Shown here in pieces: positions 6,849 to 15,584 of a stretch of DNA of 20,764 nt (positions are counted from its first letter, which is position 1; every line of letters starts with the position of its first letter). The stretch spans positions 25,675-46,438 of the forward strand of contig FR881204.1 of NCBI GenBank assembly GCA_000434735.1. Reading direction: 5' to 3'. Source of the DNA: Bacteroides sp. CAG:530 (GTDB taxonomy: Bacteria; Bacteroidota; Bacteroidia; Bacteroidales; Bacteroidaceae). A program made the position numbers and the translations under genes. The notes under the pieces are model-generated. The model was given only the letters and a program-made list of their open reading frames with translations, did not search any database and had not been told where the DNA came from.

Positions 6849-8366
6849 TTAGTATATTTTAATTGTAACTTCGTTTCCTCTTAATAGCTTACTTTGTTGT
6901 AGATATGTCCAACCATATTGATTTTTTATTGCTTCCGTACAAAATGTAGGCACAATCTTATTATTTAACAATGTTTCTATATGACATTTATTACTAAATG
7001 TCGGAATATTGACAATAACATTATCTTTAGAGGCTACATTTTTCCATTTGATAATCAAATTAGAGTTTTTTTCTTCTATTATGATAGGACAAAACAAAGG
7101 CTGTAATTTATAATATTCATTTGTGTTAATCTTGGGGAACAATTTATGTAAAAATCTTTTTTTACTCCAATCTTTATCCTTTTTTATAGAAAGCAATCCA
7201 CAATAGTTTTTTAATACAATGTCTTCATATATATATTTATTTCCAAAATGACCTTGCCAAGGAGCAAACGTACCCTTACATATCATACCATGTTCCTTGG
7301 ACCATATAGCTGCTATTGCAGGGCCTTTTTCTGCTAAATACTCTGTTCTTCCTTCAAACCAACTAACAAAATAACTCTCAGAACGATATATATGTAATCC
7401 TGTTTCTGCTGTAATTGGAAATAATGGCGTTATTTTCGCCTTATATGCATCAATATATGCCATAACAAGCCAAAGAAGACAATGAGCCGTATATACAGAA
7501 GCATAGTGATAATCCCACCATAGGTATTTCTCCTTACCTTCCCACTCATTGAGCATCATATTATTGTTATCAAGCATCTTTTTCAAACGTGGTTCAAGAA
7601 AATTTAAAGCCGTCAAAAGATCTTTTGTATTACCACTTGAAGCAAGTAAATAAATCCACAATCCCCACGCAAAGATCTGATTTGTTCCTCTTCCTTGATA
7701 GTTAATGTCCCCGTCAGGAGCCACCGCATTCAATAAGAACCCTAGTTCTTTACTCAAATCCATAGGTTCTCCTTGTACTCGCAGATATTGCAATATAGAA
7801 ACTGTTGCCAAATCGTACTGAAGATTAAAACTCGTTCCATGTGGCAAACGGTCTTCAATACCTCCATCTGCATTAGTGGCCTTAAAAATTATCTCTTTAC
7901 ATTTATTAATCGTACTCTGATAATTGTTATCACCTTTCCATTCTATGCGTTTCTTATTAACAGCCCACCGCATAGGAAGCCAATTTATAGTATAATGATT
8001 ACTGTCTGCTGTGTCACAAATAGTATTACGAATAGTTTGCGCAGTTTTATCGTCAACTATTGGCTCTACCATAGAGATAGCTAGATTATTGAAATCAGAA
8101 TGAAATGCTGTTAATTTCTTGTTATCATCCCAACGTACTAATATACTATGTAGGAGTGATAATCCTTGCTTATAAAGAACTTCATTAGAAGTGCTTTTAC
8201 CCCATAAAATAAAAGCAGCAGCAGCATGCGTTGCTCCATAATGTGCAGATATTTCCTCGTTGTCATTAGGATCTACAAATCGTTCTAATCCATCTGTCCC
8301 TTTTTGTATCCATGAAGTGCAGACGGGTAGGATTAATTCTATAATTTGCTTTATTTGTTCTGTCAT
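6849..8366 (-). CDS. (alpha/alpha)-toroid protein, possible polysaccharide lyase-like enzyme
   Basis: The frame opens at 8396, but that start overlaps the oxidoreductase gene by 23 bp. The Met at 8366 (MTEQIKQIIELILPVC) leaves a 7-bp gap and begins the first helix, so I prefer it. Repeated helical hairpins with Trp- and Gly-rich loops span about 5-300. The most distinctive block is DGDINYQGRGTNQIFAWG at about 218-235, with DGGIEDRLPHGTSFN and WWDYHYASVYTAHCLLWL nearby; this recalls heparinase II/III-type toroids. The last 180 residues are beta-rich, as in the C-terminal domains of such lyases. There is no signal peptide, so it would act in the cytoplasm, which is odd for a lyase. It may be an epimerase-like or chain-editing enzyme, or a binding protein. 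The fold call is moderate and the activity unknown. Confidence 0.6.
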   Translation of the reverse strand: MTEQIKQIIELILPVCTSWIQKGTDGLERFVDPNDNEEISAHYGATHAAAAFILWGKSTSNEVLYKQGLSLLHSILVRWDDNKKLTAFHSDFNNLAISMVEPIVDDKTAQTIRNTICDTADSNHYTINWLPMRWAVNKKRIEWKGDNNYQSTINKCKEIIFKATNADGGIEDRLPHGTSFNLQYDLATVSILQYLRVQGEPMDLSKELGFLLNAVAPDGDINYQGRGTNQIFAWGLWIYLLASSGNTKDLLTALNFLEPRLKKMLDNNNMMLNEWEGKEKYLWWDYHYASVYTAHCLLWLVMAYIDAYKAKITPLFPITAETGLHIYRSESYFVSWFEGRTEYLAEKGPAIAAIWSKEHGMICKGTFAPWQGHFGNKYIYEDIVLKNYCGLLSIKKDKDWSKKRFLHKLFPKINTNEYYKLQPLFCPIIIEEKNSNLIIKWKNVASKDNVIVNIPTFSNKCHIETLLNNKIVPTFCTEAIKNQYGWTYLQQSKLLRGNEVTIKIY

Positions 8367-8373
8367 GCTCTTT

Positions 8374-9411
8374 TTATGATTTGTATAAACAATCAATTAT
8401 TTGCATTGTATTATGTGTTCCATTGAGTGTAACAAGATAGCTCTCTTTGAGTCCCTTTCGAATACAATTATGAACTTCGTTAACTTCATATTCAAAACCT
8501 TCATAAGTATATGAAGTAGAGTATCTATCCACGATATAACCATTTGCATCATAAAGTGTGACACAATTGGTTCTGTTGAATTGTGAATTCCACTCAATAC
8601 TGCCATTCTTTCCTATTACAGCAGCCTTACTAAGTGATCCAAAATTTGAGGATAAGTTTATAACAGATTTCTTGCCATTCTTTTTAGCTGCAATCTGCCA
8701 ATCGGAATCAATACCATGAGAAGATACTCGGTATATTGCATTTATTTTTTCAGGAATTCCCCCTATAAAGTATTCCATGAAAGCTATAGCATATACACCA
8801 AAATCCTGAAGAACGCCTCCACCTTCTTTTGCATTATATATAGCATATCCTTCACGTATTTGTTCGCGTTTATAAAAATCCACTTTTATAAACTCAACAT
8901 CCCCAATCCTTCCATCGCAAATCCATTGGTTGGCTTTTTGAAATGAAGGAAGACATTTCATCCACATTCCTTCCATAAAAAAACAACCGTTGTGTTTGGC
9001 TATATTAATCAGTTCGTCAAGCTGCTCAATATTACTTGTTATAGGTTTCTCACAAAGAACATTTAAACCAGCCTCTAAACATTGTTTCACATGTTCGTAA
9101 TGATACTTTACAGGAGTGGCTATATATATAACGTCTATGTTAAGAGTTTTATCGTTTATCATTTCTTCATAACTTCCATAAGCATGACAATGTCCATGAC
9201 GTGAAGCAAACTTTTTAGCTTTTCCTAATGATCGTGAGGCAACGGCATAAACAATTCCATCTTTATTTCCATCAATGGCGCAAGAAAATGTTTCAGCCAT
9301 ATAACCTAATCCTATAACGCCCCAACGTATAGGATTTTCATTTTTCTTTGTTTTACCTAAAGGGGTGTTTCTCCAGATTTTCTTTAACCTAATATATATT
9401 TTTTGAATCAT
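8374..9411 (-). CDS. Gfo/Idh/MocA-family NAD(P)-dependent oxidoreductase
   Basis: The 345-residue protein has a Rossmann domain beginning with RWGVIGLGYMAETF (29-42), after a basic leader of about 27 residues. It then has IDVIYIATPVKYHYEHV and the signature NVLCEKPITSN, with the catalytic-type Lys of EKP at 122. A C-terminal alpha/beta substrate domain follows (GGGVLQDFGVYAIAFMEYF). Members oxidise or reduce sugar hydroxyls, often at C3 of nucleotide sugars or of free inositols and sugars. It starts 1 bp after the 2-hydroxyacid dehydrogenase gene stops, so the two are probably coupled and may act on successive steps of one substituent. The family is certain; the substrate is unknown. Confidence 0.9.
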   Translation of the reverse strand: MIQKIYIRLKKIWRNTPLGKTKKNENPIRWGVIGLGYMAETFSCAIDGNKDGIVYAVASRSLGKAKKFASRHGHCHAYGSYEEMINDKTLNIDVIYIATPVKYHYEHVKQCLEAGLNVLCEKPITSNIEQLDELINIAKHNGCFFMEGMWMKCLPSFQKANQWICDGRIGDVEFIKVDFYKREQIREGYAIYNAKEGGGVLQDFGVYAIAFMEYFIGGIPEKINAIYRVSSHGIDSDWQIAAKKNGKKSVINLSSNFGSLSKAAVIGKNGSIEWNSQFNRTNCVTLYDANGYIVDRYSTSYTYEGFEYEVNEVHNCIRKGLKESYLVTLNGTHNTMQIIDCLYKS

Positions 9412-9412
9412 G

Positions 9413-10423
9413 TCAATGTGTACTTTGTTTTTTTATTACTTCCAATGTTGTCTCACATATATTATTTTTCCCTTCAGCAACATCTTGATATGCTTGAACC
9501 ATATACTCCACCATTCGATTGTATTCTTGAGAAAGACTTCCTGCTATATGAGGTGTCAAAAAAACGTTCTTTCGCCAAAAAAGGGGCGACCATGGATAAA
9601 GTGGTTCGTGGGATGTAACATCTAATAAAGCACACATATCCTTGTTTTTCTTTAAAACCTTATTTAGAGCTCTTTCATCCACCTGAGCTCCACGACCGGT
9701 ATTGATAAATGTTGCTGTTGGTTTCATACTATGGAATAAATCCTCATTTATAATATGCCTTGTCTCTGGAATATCTGGTAGGTGATTACTTACAACATCA
9801 CAAGTACGGAATAATTCTTTTAATTCAACCTTTTTTACACCAAGTTCCCTTACACGTACATCTGATAGATAAGGATCGTAGACGAACACATTCAATTTGT
9901 ATGGCTTTAATAATTCTACAACTTTACTACCTATAGCACCACAACCAATAATTCCAATATTTGCACCATAGTTACCAAACTTTCTTTCTGCATATCCACG
10001 GGATTTATTAAAGCCTCTGTGCCATATTGGCCATTTATAAGCTCTCTGTGCTTGAAAATAACCTTTTCCTGCAAGTAGAATCTGCGAAGCTGTAAATTCT
10101 GCTACTGGAATACCATTTGCATTGGATGCAGTGAACACTCGTATGCCTTTCTCTAAGAATGGTTCTGCAAAATATTTAACAGTTCCTGCGGCATAGAATA
10201 TACATCTAAGAGAAGGAAAAAATGTCCCTATTTCTTCTTTCGTAAAAACAGGCATATACCAAGTTGAGAAAACATATTCACATTCTTTTAACTCCGAAAA
10301 TTTACATACAAGATCATCTTTGGTGAAACATGGTATGTCACCAAAACTACCATTAAATGTTTCAAGAACCTTACGAAGTTTTTCTCCGTCTTTGATTTTA
10401 TTTGTTATTATTGCTATTTTCAT
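9413..10423 (-). CDS. D-isomer-specific 2-hydroxyacid dehydrogenase family protein
   Basis: The frame opens at 10480, but the ATG at 10423 forms an ATGA overlap with the stop of the upstream gene and begins the first beta strand (MKIAIITNKIKDG). This gives 336 residues, the usual family size. The NAD-binding motif is GIIGCGAIGSKVVELL at about 157-172, followed by VYDPY. The catalytic triad is present as R244 (INTGRGAQVD), E273 (TSHEPLYP) and H292 (TPHIAGS). The enzyme interconverts a 2-keto acid and a D-2-hydroxy acid with NAD(H). Within a capsule operon it could supply a hydroxyacid substituent or act on a keto-acid sugar; both are inference. It is coupled to the Gfo/Idh/MocA gene downstream. 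Confidence 0.9.
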   Translation of the reverse strand: MKIAIITNKIKDGEKLRKVLETFNGSFGDIPCFTKDDLVCKFSELKECEYVFSTWYMPVFTKEEIGTFFPSLRCIFYAAGTVKYFAEPFLEKGIRVFTASNANGIPVAEFTASQILLAGKGYFQAQRAYKWPIWHRGFNKSRGYAERKFGNYGANIGIIGCGAIGSKVVELLKPYKLNVFVYDPYLSDVRVRELGVKKVELKELFRTCDVVSNHLPDIPETRHIINEDLFHSMKPTATFINTGRGAQVDERALNKVLKKNKDMCALLDVTSHEPLYPWSPLFWRKNVFLTPHIAGSLSQEYNRMVEYMVQAYQDVAEGKNNICETTLEVIKKQSTH

Positions 10424-11613
10424 TGCTTTAACATTTGATGTAATTCTATTGCATATGCAGATGAATAGACAAAAGCACAAGATGTATAAAGATTTTGCAC
10501 AATCGCCCCTTCCATACAGAAAGAAAAAATACCACCTGTAGCCTCTCCTTCTATAGCAGTATGCTTACAACACCAATCAAGGGCTTTTTGAGCACTCAGA
10601 CGAATGCGGTTATCATTGGACAAACAATACCAATCCATTAGATTCTTAGCTATGATACTAGCAGCCTTACAATCTTCTCCCATTAGTGGTTTTGTTAGAT
10701 TATACGCCCAACCGCCATTTCTATGTTGCACACGTATAAGGTTTTCGATTGTTTCATTTATAACTTTTTTTATACGTTCATCCTTCAGTACTCTATATGA
10801 AGGTATTAGCCCCTCTAATGCCCATGCCTGACCTCTTCCAAACATACCGCCATGCTGATGGTTGTTGATGTCTATACTTGTGCAAAAACCATGTTTATTC
10901 GGTATGTAGAAAAGTTCTATATAACGTGATGTAAAGTTTTTTAGAAATTTTAGGTACTTTTCTTCATTTGTAAATTCCACAAGACGTGCAAATAAGCCTG
11001 CCGTAAATCCGACATCAACTATAACACAATTCTTATCCCATTTGTTATCTCGTATATTGTATCCAATATACACCATTCCATCAAGACGTGCGGTGTCTAT
11101 TATCCAATCAGCGCACTTACGTGCAATATCAATGTATCTACCATCCTTTGTTTTTTCATAGATACTCAAAAAGCAATTATTTGCGATATATGCAGAGTCA
11201 TTTGGTGCGAGCATTGGAATAGCTCCTTTTTTGTCATAATCGTTCCGAACTATCCATCCACCACACTCCTGCTGATAATCAGCCAATTTATTAGCCAAAA
11301 TTTTAGCTTGATCCAGTTTACCCATAAAGCATAGTTCTCTGACTGTTGCAGAATTTGTCCAAATCCAACTTGGCAGACACCATTCTTTGTTCTCTGCTAT
11401 GAAACCAGCATATAGTAGACCACAATATTTACCAGAATTTTGTAAAGATGTCTCGATAAAAACATTCCATGTCTCAACAGCATTTTCAAGTTTAACTCCC
11501 ATACTAAACGAAGAAAAGCGTAGTATCTTACCTGCAGTTAGAGAGGATTTTCCAAGCATTTTTTTCGCAATATGGTGAAGTAAACAGTAAAGTCGATATT
11601 TTAATTCTTTCAT
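10420..11613 (-). CDS. Six-hairpin glycosidase-like protein (GH88/GH105-like)
   Basis: The 397-residue protein is built of helical hairpins. It contains GMFGRGQAWALEGLIPSY at about 256-273, which matches the RGQAW signature of unsaturated glucuronyl/galacturonyl hydrolases (GH88/GH105). Other loops are LAPNDSAYIANN (135-146) and VDVGFTAGLFARLVEF (199-214); their Asp residues could be catalytic, but I cannot align them with confidence. The N-terminus is basic without a clear signal peptide, so the protein is probably cytoplasmic. It sits 2 bp after the GT2 gene and overlaps the dehydrogenase start by 4 bp. GH88/105 enzymes normally degrade lyase products, so presence inside a biosynthetic operon is unusual. 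A non-hydrolytic role in chain modification is possible. Confidence 0.72.
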   Translation of the reverse strand: MKELKYRLYCLLHHIAKKMLGKSSLTAGKILRFSSFSMGVKLENAVETWNVFIETSLQNSGKYCGLLYAGFIAENKEWCLPSWIWTNSATVRELCFMGKLDQAKILANKLADYQQECGGWIVRNDYDKKGAIPMLAPNDSAYIANNCFLSIYEKTKDGRYIDIARKCADWIIDTARLDGMVYIGYNIRDNKWDKNCVIVDVGFTAGLFARLVEFTNEEKYLKFLKNFTSRYIELFYIPNKHGFCTSIDINNHQHGGMFGRGQAWALEGLIPSYRVLKDERIKKVINETIENLIRVQHRNGGWAYNLTKPLMGEDCKAASIIAKNLMDWYCLSNDNRIRLSAQKALDWCCKHTAIEGEATGGIFSFCMEGAIVQNLYTSCAFVYSSAYAIELHQMLKQ

Positions 11614-11615
11614 TT

Positions 11616-12533
11616 TTAATGATTCTTTATTATATTATATATGGGAAAAATTATTCTACGACTCCACTCTCTTATCGACAATCCTCCATATTGTCTTGCT
11701 TTACTATAGAACTCATTTGCAATTTTAAATTGGTTCTGTGCCATTGCATTCTCTGCTATATTTATATAGTTTCCATGCATGATATAATTAGCCTCTTTCT
11801 GTGATAATTTATCTATAATATATTTGAATTTTTCTAAATATTGCTTCTTTATAGCAATCTGTTTTTCAAGATTTGGAAGATTTAAATTCTCGTTGTTCTT
11901 GATAACCAATAATTCTGGGATAGAGACAACAGAGTATTTTTCAAAAAAACGCACTAAAAACTCATAATCTTGATGACGAAGAAATGCGCCATCAAAACCA
12001 TTCAATTCATTTACTATACTTTTCCTTACAAATATATTACTACCAGTGCAGAACATAAACTTACAAGCAAGTGTTTCAACGAGAAAGTTTCCGTCCTTTA
12101 CTTCTTTATATTTGAGATATGTAGCACCTAGGCGTCTAAATTCACATCCAGTATACACTCCACCAATTTTTAAAGATGCCCGTTCCATAATGTCGTAGCA
12201 TTTCTGAAGTCTTTCTGGCAAATATTCATCATCACTATCAAGAAGCGAGATATACTTGCCTTTGGCAACAGCAAAACCTGTATTACGGGCAACAGCTCCG
12301 TTCTTGTTGCATTCATGTTTAATATATTTAATCCTCGAATCAGACTTTAAGTATTTTAACACCAGCTCTTCTGTCTGTTTTCGAGCCGTAGTTTCCGGAT
12401 TGTTGTCATCAACTATGATAAGTTCCCAAAACTTATATGTTTGGTTGATAACACTTCTTATTGAAGCTTCAAGGAACTTGGGATTTCCATAAGTCGGTAT
12501 AATTACGGATATATTAATATTGTTGCTTTGCAT
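11616..12533 (-). CDS. GT2-family glycosyltransferase
   Basis: The 305-residue protein has a GT-A core: NISVIIPTYGNPKFLEASI, then LIIVDDNN (about 38-45), then KNGAVARNTGFAVAKGKYISLLDSDDEYLPE with the metal-binding DSD at 99-101. A further HQDYEFLVRF block is typical of the acceptor side. The enzyme is an inverting transferase acting on the lipid-linked repeat unit at the cytoplasmic face. Its only suitable start lies 20 bp inside the end of the polymerase gene, so the two are translationally coupled. The C-terminal 60 residues are helical and lack membrane segments. The donor and acceptor cannot be assigned. Confidence 0.9.
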   Translation of the reverse strand: MQSNNINISVIIPTYGNPKFLEASIRSVINQTYKFWELIIVDDNNPETTARKQTEELVLKYLKSDSRIKYIKHECNKNGAVARNTGFAVAKGKYISLLDSDDEYLPERLQKCYDIMERASLKIGGVYTGCEFRRLGATYLKYKEVKDGNFLVETLACKFMFCTGSNIFVRKSIVNELNGFDGAFLRHQDYEFLVRFFEKYSVVSIPELLVIKNNENLNLPNLEKQIAIKKQYLEKFKYIIDKLSQKEANYIMHGNYINIAENAMAQNQFKIANEFYSKARQYGGLSIREWSRRIIFPIYNIIKNH

Positions 12534-13782
12534 TTGAAAAGTATTTACTGATTAAATAATATAGACCAAAAGATAAGAAATAATTTAATATATACCCATT
12601 ATTAAAATGGTTACTGAAGTAAAGCATAAACGTTGCAAAAGATATTAATCCATAAAAAGCCAACCAGATAGGATCGTTTGAGCAACCGTATCTGCTGTAA
12701 CAAAAGGCGATAAACCACCCAAGTACAAAAGAGGCAAATATTGCTCCTATGGTACCGAAATCTATTACATAATCTGTCAAAAACGAGTGGGTGTTTAAGA
12801 ATGTTGGCTGGATTTTCTCAACAGTTTCAACTTGAATACCAATTCTATTACCAAATTGAGCAAATGTATTTGCGCCATATCCTCTTTCATGATTATTTCT
12901 TATATTATAATCCAAATTACCCCATGGTGATGATAAATAAAGGTAATTAAGAAACATACCTTCAGCAAATGTACTCTGATAATCCGAAGATAATTGGCTG
13001 CCACTTCTTTCAAAATATGACATTTCTCCACCTTGTGCATCAGTACGTATAGAATTATTATTCGAGAACATATATAATATAAGTATTGGCAACCATATTA
13101 TTGCATATTTTTTTACTAAATAGCCTATCTTGCTTTTGATAATATTAGGTTTAAATCGAATGAATCCTACCATAATAAAGAAAAATGACACCAGTATTGA
13201 CATTTTTGTTACAGTAATAAGCGCAGCAAATAGACTAATGGCTATGGTAATAATTATCAATTTTGAATTATTTCGCTTACAAGCTATTATTATTGATGCA
13301 GGAAGGTAATAAGCCAATTGTCCGATAATGGGGATATCAACACCTTGTTTTGCATCAAGCAAAGCATCTCCTGATAGAGCTAATACATTACCAAAAAAAA
13401 CTAATACTACAACTGTCTGTAGTAGACCTAATGTCATCATTATCCAAACACTCTCATTTTCGTAAGTTCTAATTAGAGGTGCATAACCATTATTTATTCC
13501 AAATGAAATGCCTAGAAAAAGTGCAATAAACGAAAATGTAATGGTGAGTTGCGTTAGGTTAGACAATTCAGGAAAGAAAACACCACCCCATGTGGGTATA
13601 TAAAGTAAAAAGGAAATTAGTGTTGCTATCAGTATATAATATGGATTATATAAATAAACCTGTTTTTTACCTCTTATAAAACAGCCTATCATCACAAATA
13701 AAGTAACCGACTGTGCATAATAACCGTTTACGATATATAGTAAAGCTATAAAACTAAGTATACAATACAACATCTTATTCAT
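12514..13782 (-). CDS. wzy: Wzy-like polysaccharide polymerase (O-antigen/capsule)
   Basis: The 422-residue protein is almost entirely membrane segments, about ten to twelve, for example LYCILSFIALLYIVNGYYA, YYILIATLISFLLYI and IWLPILILYMF. A large hydrophilic loop at about 245-325 (after LYMFSNNNSIRTD, through YGANTFAQFGNRIGI) matches the periplasmic catalytic loop of Wzy proteins. Sequence identity in this family is always low, so topology and position next to the flippase are the evidence. It would join repeat units at the outer face of the inner membrane. The gene is very AT-rich, starts 11 bp after wzx and overlaps the GT2 gene by 20 bp. A membrane acyltransferase or ligase is the main alternative. 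Confidence 0.8.
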   Translation of the reverse strand: MNKMLYCILSFIALLYIVNGYYAQSVTLFVMIGCFIRGKKQVYLYNPYYILIATLISFLLYIPTWGGVFFPELSNLTQLTITFSFIALFLGISFGINNGYAPLIRTYENESVWIMMTLGLLQTVVVLVFFGNVLALSGDALLDAKQGVDIPIIGQLAYYLPASIIIACKRNNSKLIIITIAISLFAALITVTKMSILVSFFFIMVGFIRFKPNIIKSKIGYLVKKYAIIWLPILILYMFSNNNSIRTDAQGGEMSYFERSGSQLSSDYQSTFAEGMFLNYLYLSSPWGNLDYNIRNNHERGYGANTFAQFGNRIGIQVETVEKIQPTFLNTHSFLTDYVIDFGTIGAIFASFVLGWFIAFCYSRYGCSNDPIWLAFYGLISFATFMLYFSNHFNNGYILNYFLSFGLYYLISKYFSNAKQQY

Positions 13783-13793
13783 ACAGGTGATAT

Positions 13794-15209
13794 TTATTTT
13801 TCTAGAAATGATTTAACTATATTCAAAACATTAATACCCCTTACTCTCAGATATAGCATATAGTATGTACACATAAATATAGCAACAATAAAGATGCGTA
13901 TATATAATTCTACGCAGAAATACGTATCAATGATCTGACATATAATAAATATAAAAAATGATGGCAACATATTATTTAAAATATGCCCATATACTTTGTA
14001 TGTGTGTTGCTTTGTTAAGATTGAATATAAAAGTACATTAACCGCACAACCTATAACCGTTGTTACCAAATATCCATAAACTAATAAATTTGCATTAAGT
14101 AATAAGGTTGCAAGTAAAATGAATAAACCTATAATTCTTTTTACTAAAGTGAAATACATTAAACGATCAACCTTACCTAAGGACTTTATAAAACTTAGTA
14201 TTAGTTGCTCTGTCATAATAAAAATACCACATATCATTAGTACTTTTAGATATGATGCAGATAAAACCCATTGTTTTCCAAATAATAGTATTATAATTTC
14301 TTCGGAAAATATTGATACTATAATTAGCAGAGGAAATGCTATTAAAGAAATAGCATCAAGTGTTTTAGTACATTCTGTTCTAAATACGCATAAATCGTCT
14401 TTTAATTTAGTTAAAATTGGAAATGCAACAATACCAACAGCCATTGCAGCGGATGTGGATGTTGTTTCCTCAAGGCGTTTTGCTTGATAAAGATATCCTG
14501 CAGTTTGAACATTCAAGAATTTTCCTGTTAACATTGTCATTATATTCTCATAAATAGTATCGACAATAGAAACTACACTCGTGAAAAAGCCAAAAGGAAT
14601 CAAACGTTTAAGACTTGAATATGAGAATTTTACAGATATTTTATACTTACTAAAGACAAAGTTTAAAACAACATTTACTAAGTTAACGATGATTTGATAA
14701 GTGACTAGAGCATAAACGTCTCCGCCTAATACAGCTATAATAATAGCTATTATGGAAGCTAATGTTACACCTGATATTGAACTGATAAAGATTTTATCAA
14801 ATTGAAGATTTCTTTTCAATAGAGTCAGTGGTACAATACCTATTGCCGTTATTGGAAATACTATGCTTATAATTCTAATTACATTTGCAAGTCCCTCAAT
14901 ATTGAAGTAATCTTGTATATAAGTAGAAGTAAAAAATAATATTAAATAGATAGTTAATGATACGACAATATTAAACAAGCCAATTGAAGAACAGTCAATA
15001 TCTGAGATGGTTTTCTCTTTTATTAAGCTCCCCCCAAGACCTGAATCTAATAGAATATTTGCCACAGTAAATATAACAGCAAGAACGCCAATTGTACCAA
15101 AGGCATCCGGGGTTACAAATCTGGCAAGTATTAGAGTTGTCAGAAGATATATTGCTTGAGGCGCAAATCTAGATAAAAGCCCCCATAAATATGCTTTTTT
15201 ATTTTGCAT
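13794..15209 (-). CDS. wzx: Wzx-like lipid-linked oligosaccharide flippase (MOP/PST family)
   Basis: The 471-residue protein has about twelve to fourteen membrane helices in the order of polysaccharide transporters of the MOP superfamily. The start ARFVTPDAFGTIGVLAVIF and the following LDSGLGGSLIKEK are a classic motif of the lipopolysaccharide/capsule flippase (RfbX/WzxC-type) group. LKRNLQFDKIFISS and QAKRLEETTS recur in WzxC relatives. It would move undecaprenyl-linked repeat units across the inner membrane. It is the first gene after the 375-bp gene-free gap and opens the AT-rich variable part of the operon. The start ATG at 15209 is the only one before the first helix. Confidence 0.9.
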   Translation of the reverse strand: MQNKKAYLWGLLSRFAPQAIYLLTTLILARFVTPDAFGTIGVLAVIFTVANILLDSGLGGSLIKEKTISDIDCSSIGLFNIVVSLTIYLILFFTSTYIQDYFNIEGLANVIRIISIVFPITAIGIVPLTLLKRNLQFDKIFISSISGVTLASIIAIIIAVLGGDVYALVTYQIIVNLVNVVLNFVFSKYKISVKFSYSSLKRLIPFGFFTSVVSIVDTIYENIMTMLTGKFLNVQTAGYLYQAKRLEETTSTSAAMAVGIVAFPILTKLKDDLCVFRTECTKTLDAISLIAFPLLIIVSIFSEEIIILLFGKQWVLSASYLKVLMICGIFIMTEQLILSFIKSLGKVDRLMYFTLVKRIIGLFILLATLLLNANLLVYGYLVTTVIGCAVNVLLYSILTKQHTYKVYGHILNNMLPSFFIFIICQIIDTYFCVELYIRIFIVAIFMCTYYMLYLRVRGINVLNIVKSFLEK

Positions 15210-15584
15210 AAGTAAAAATATATGTATTAATCTCTATGAAAAACATTATATGTATAAACCTGCTCCTCTATACCTGCGAGGTCATTCTTCGAAATGATTG
15301 GCATTAATTCCATTTGAGTTCACTATTAATATATTAGTTTTGTTGAAAACAAGTGAATAGAAGAGGCTTCCATTTGAGTCATCATATCTCTTTGCCTTTC
15401 AAAGTACTATATAAGCAATATAATCCTTACTAGTTCTGTTTGCTCAACAATGATAGGCACCATATTCTGTGAATCATCTTTCAATTTACACATATTTCAT
15501 AATTTAATAAACAAGAATTGCCATGAATATTTATAGTTAAACTCGCCGAAATTGCGGATATTTCATGGTAATTCTTGTTTGATG
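15210..15584. other. Gene-free gap between the FucNAc genes and the variable part
   Basis: No convincing coding frame on either strand. The gap holds a 72-bp inverted repeat at its right end (15509-15580) and a 12-bp direct repeat (TTCCATTTGAGT) at 15308-15319 and 15368-15379. I see no TAnnTTTG-type Bacteroidota promoter before wzx on the minus strand. Confidence 0.7.
15509..15580 (-). repeat. Long inverted repeat just after the capG stop
   Basis: The arms 15509-15530 and 15559-15580 are near-perfect reverse complements: AAACAAGAATTGCCATGAA against AAACAAGAATTACCATGAA, with 18 of 19 positions matching, followed by AT-rich arms with one bulge. The loop is about 28 bases. On the minus-strand transcript the hairpin begins 4 bases after the capG stop and ends in a U-rich run (TTCTTGTTTATTAAATT). 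It could be an attenuator or weak terminator inside the operon, or a remnant of a small insertion element. Confidence 0.75.

Noticed and set aside
15308..15379. 12-bp direct repeat (TTCCATTTGAGT) 60 bp apart, as a possible attachment or CRISPR-like repeat
   Set aside because: Only two copies, short, and no integrase or cas gene nearby; chance is likely in AT-rich DNA.
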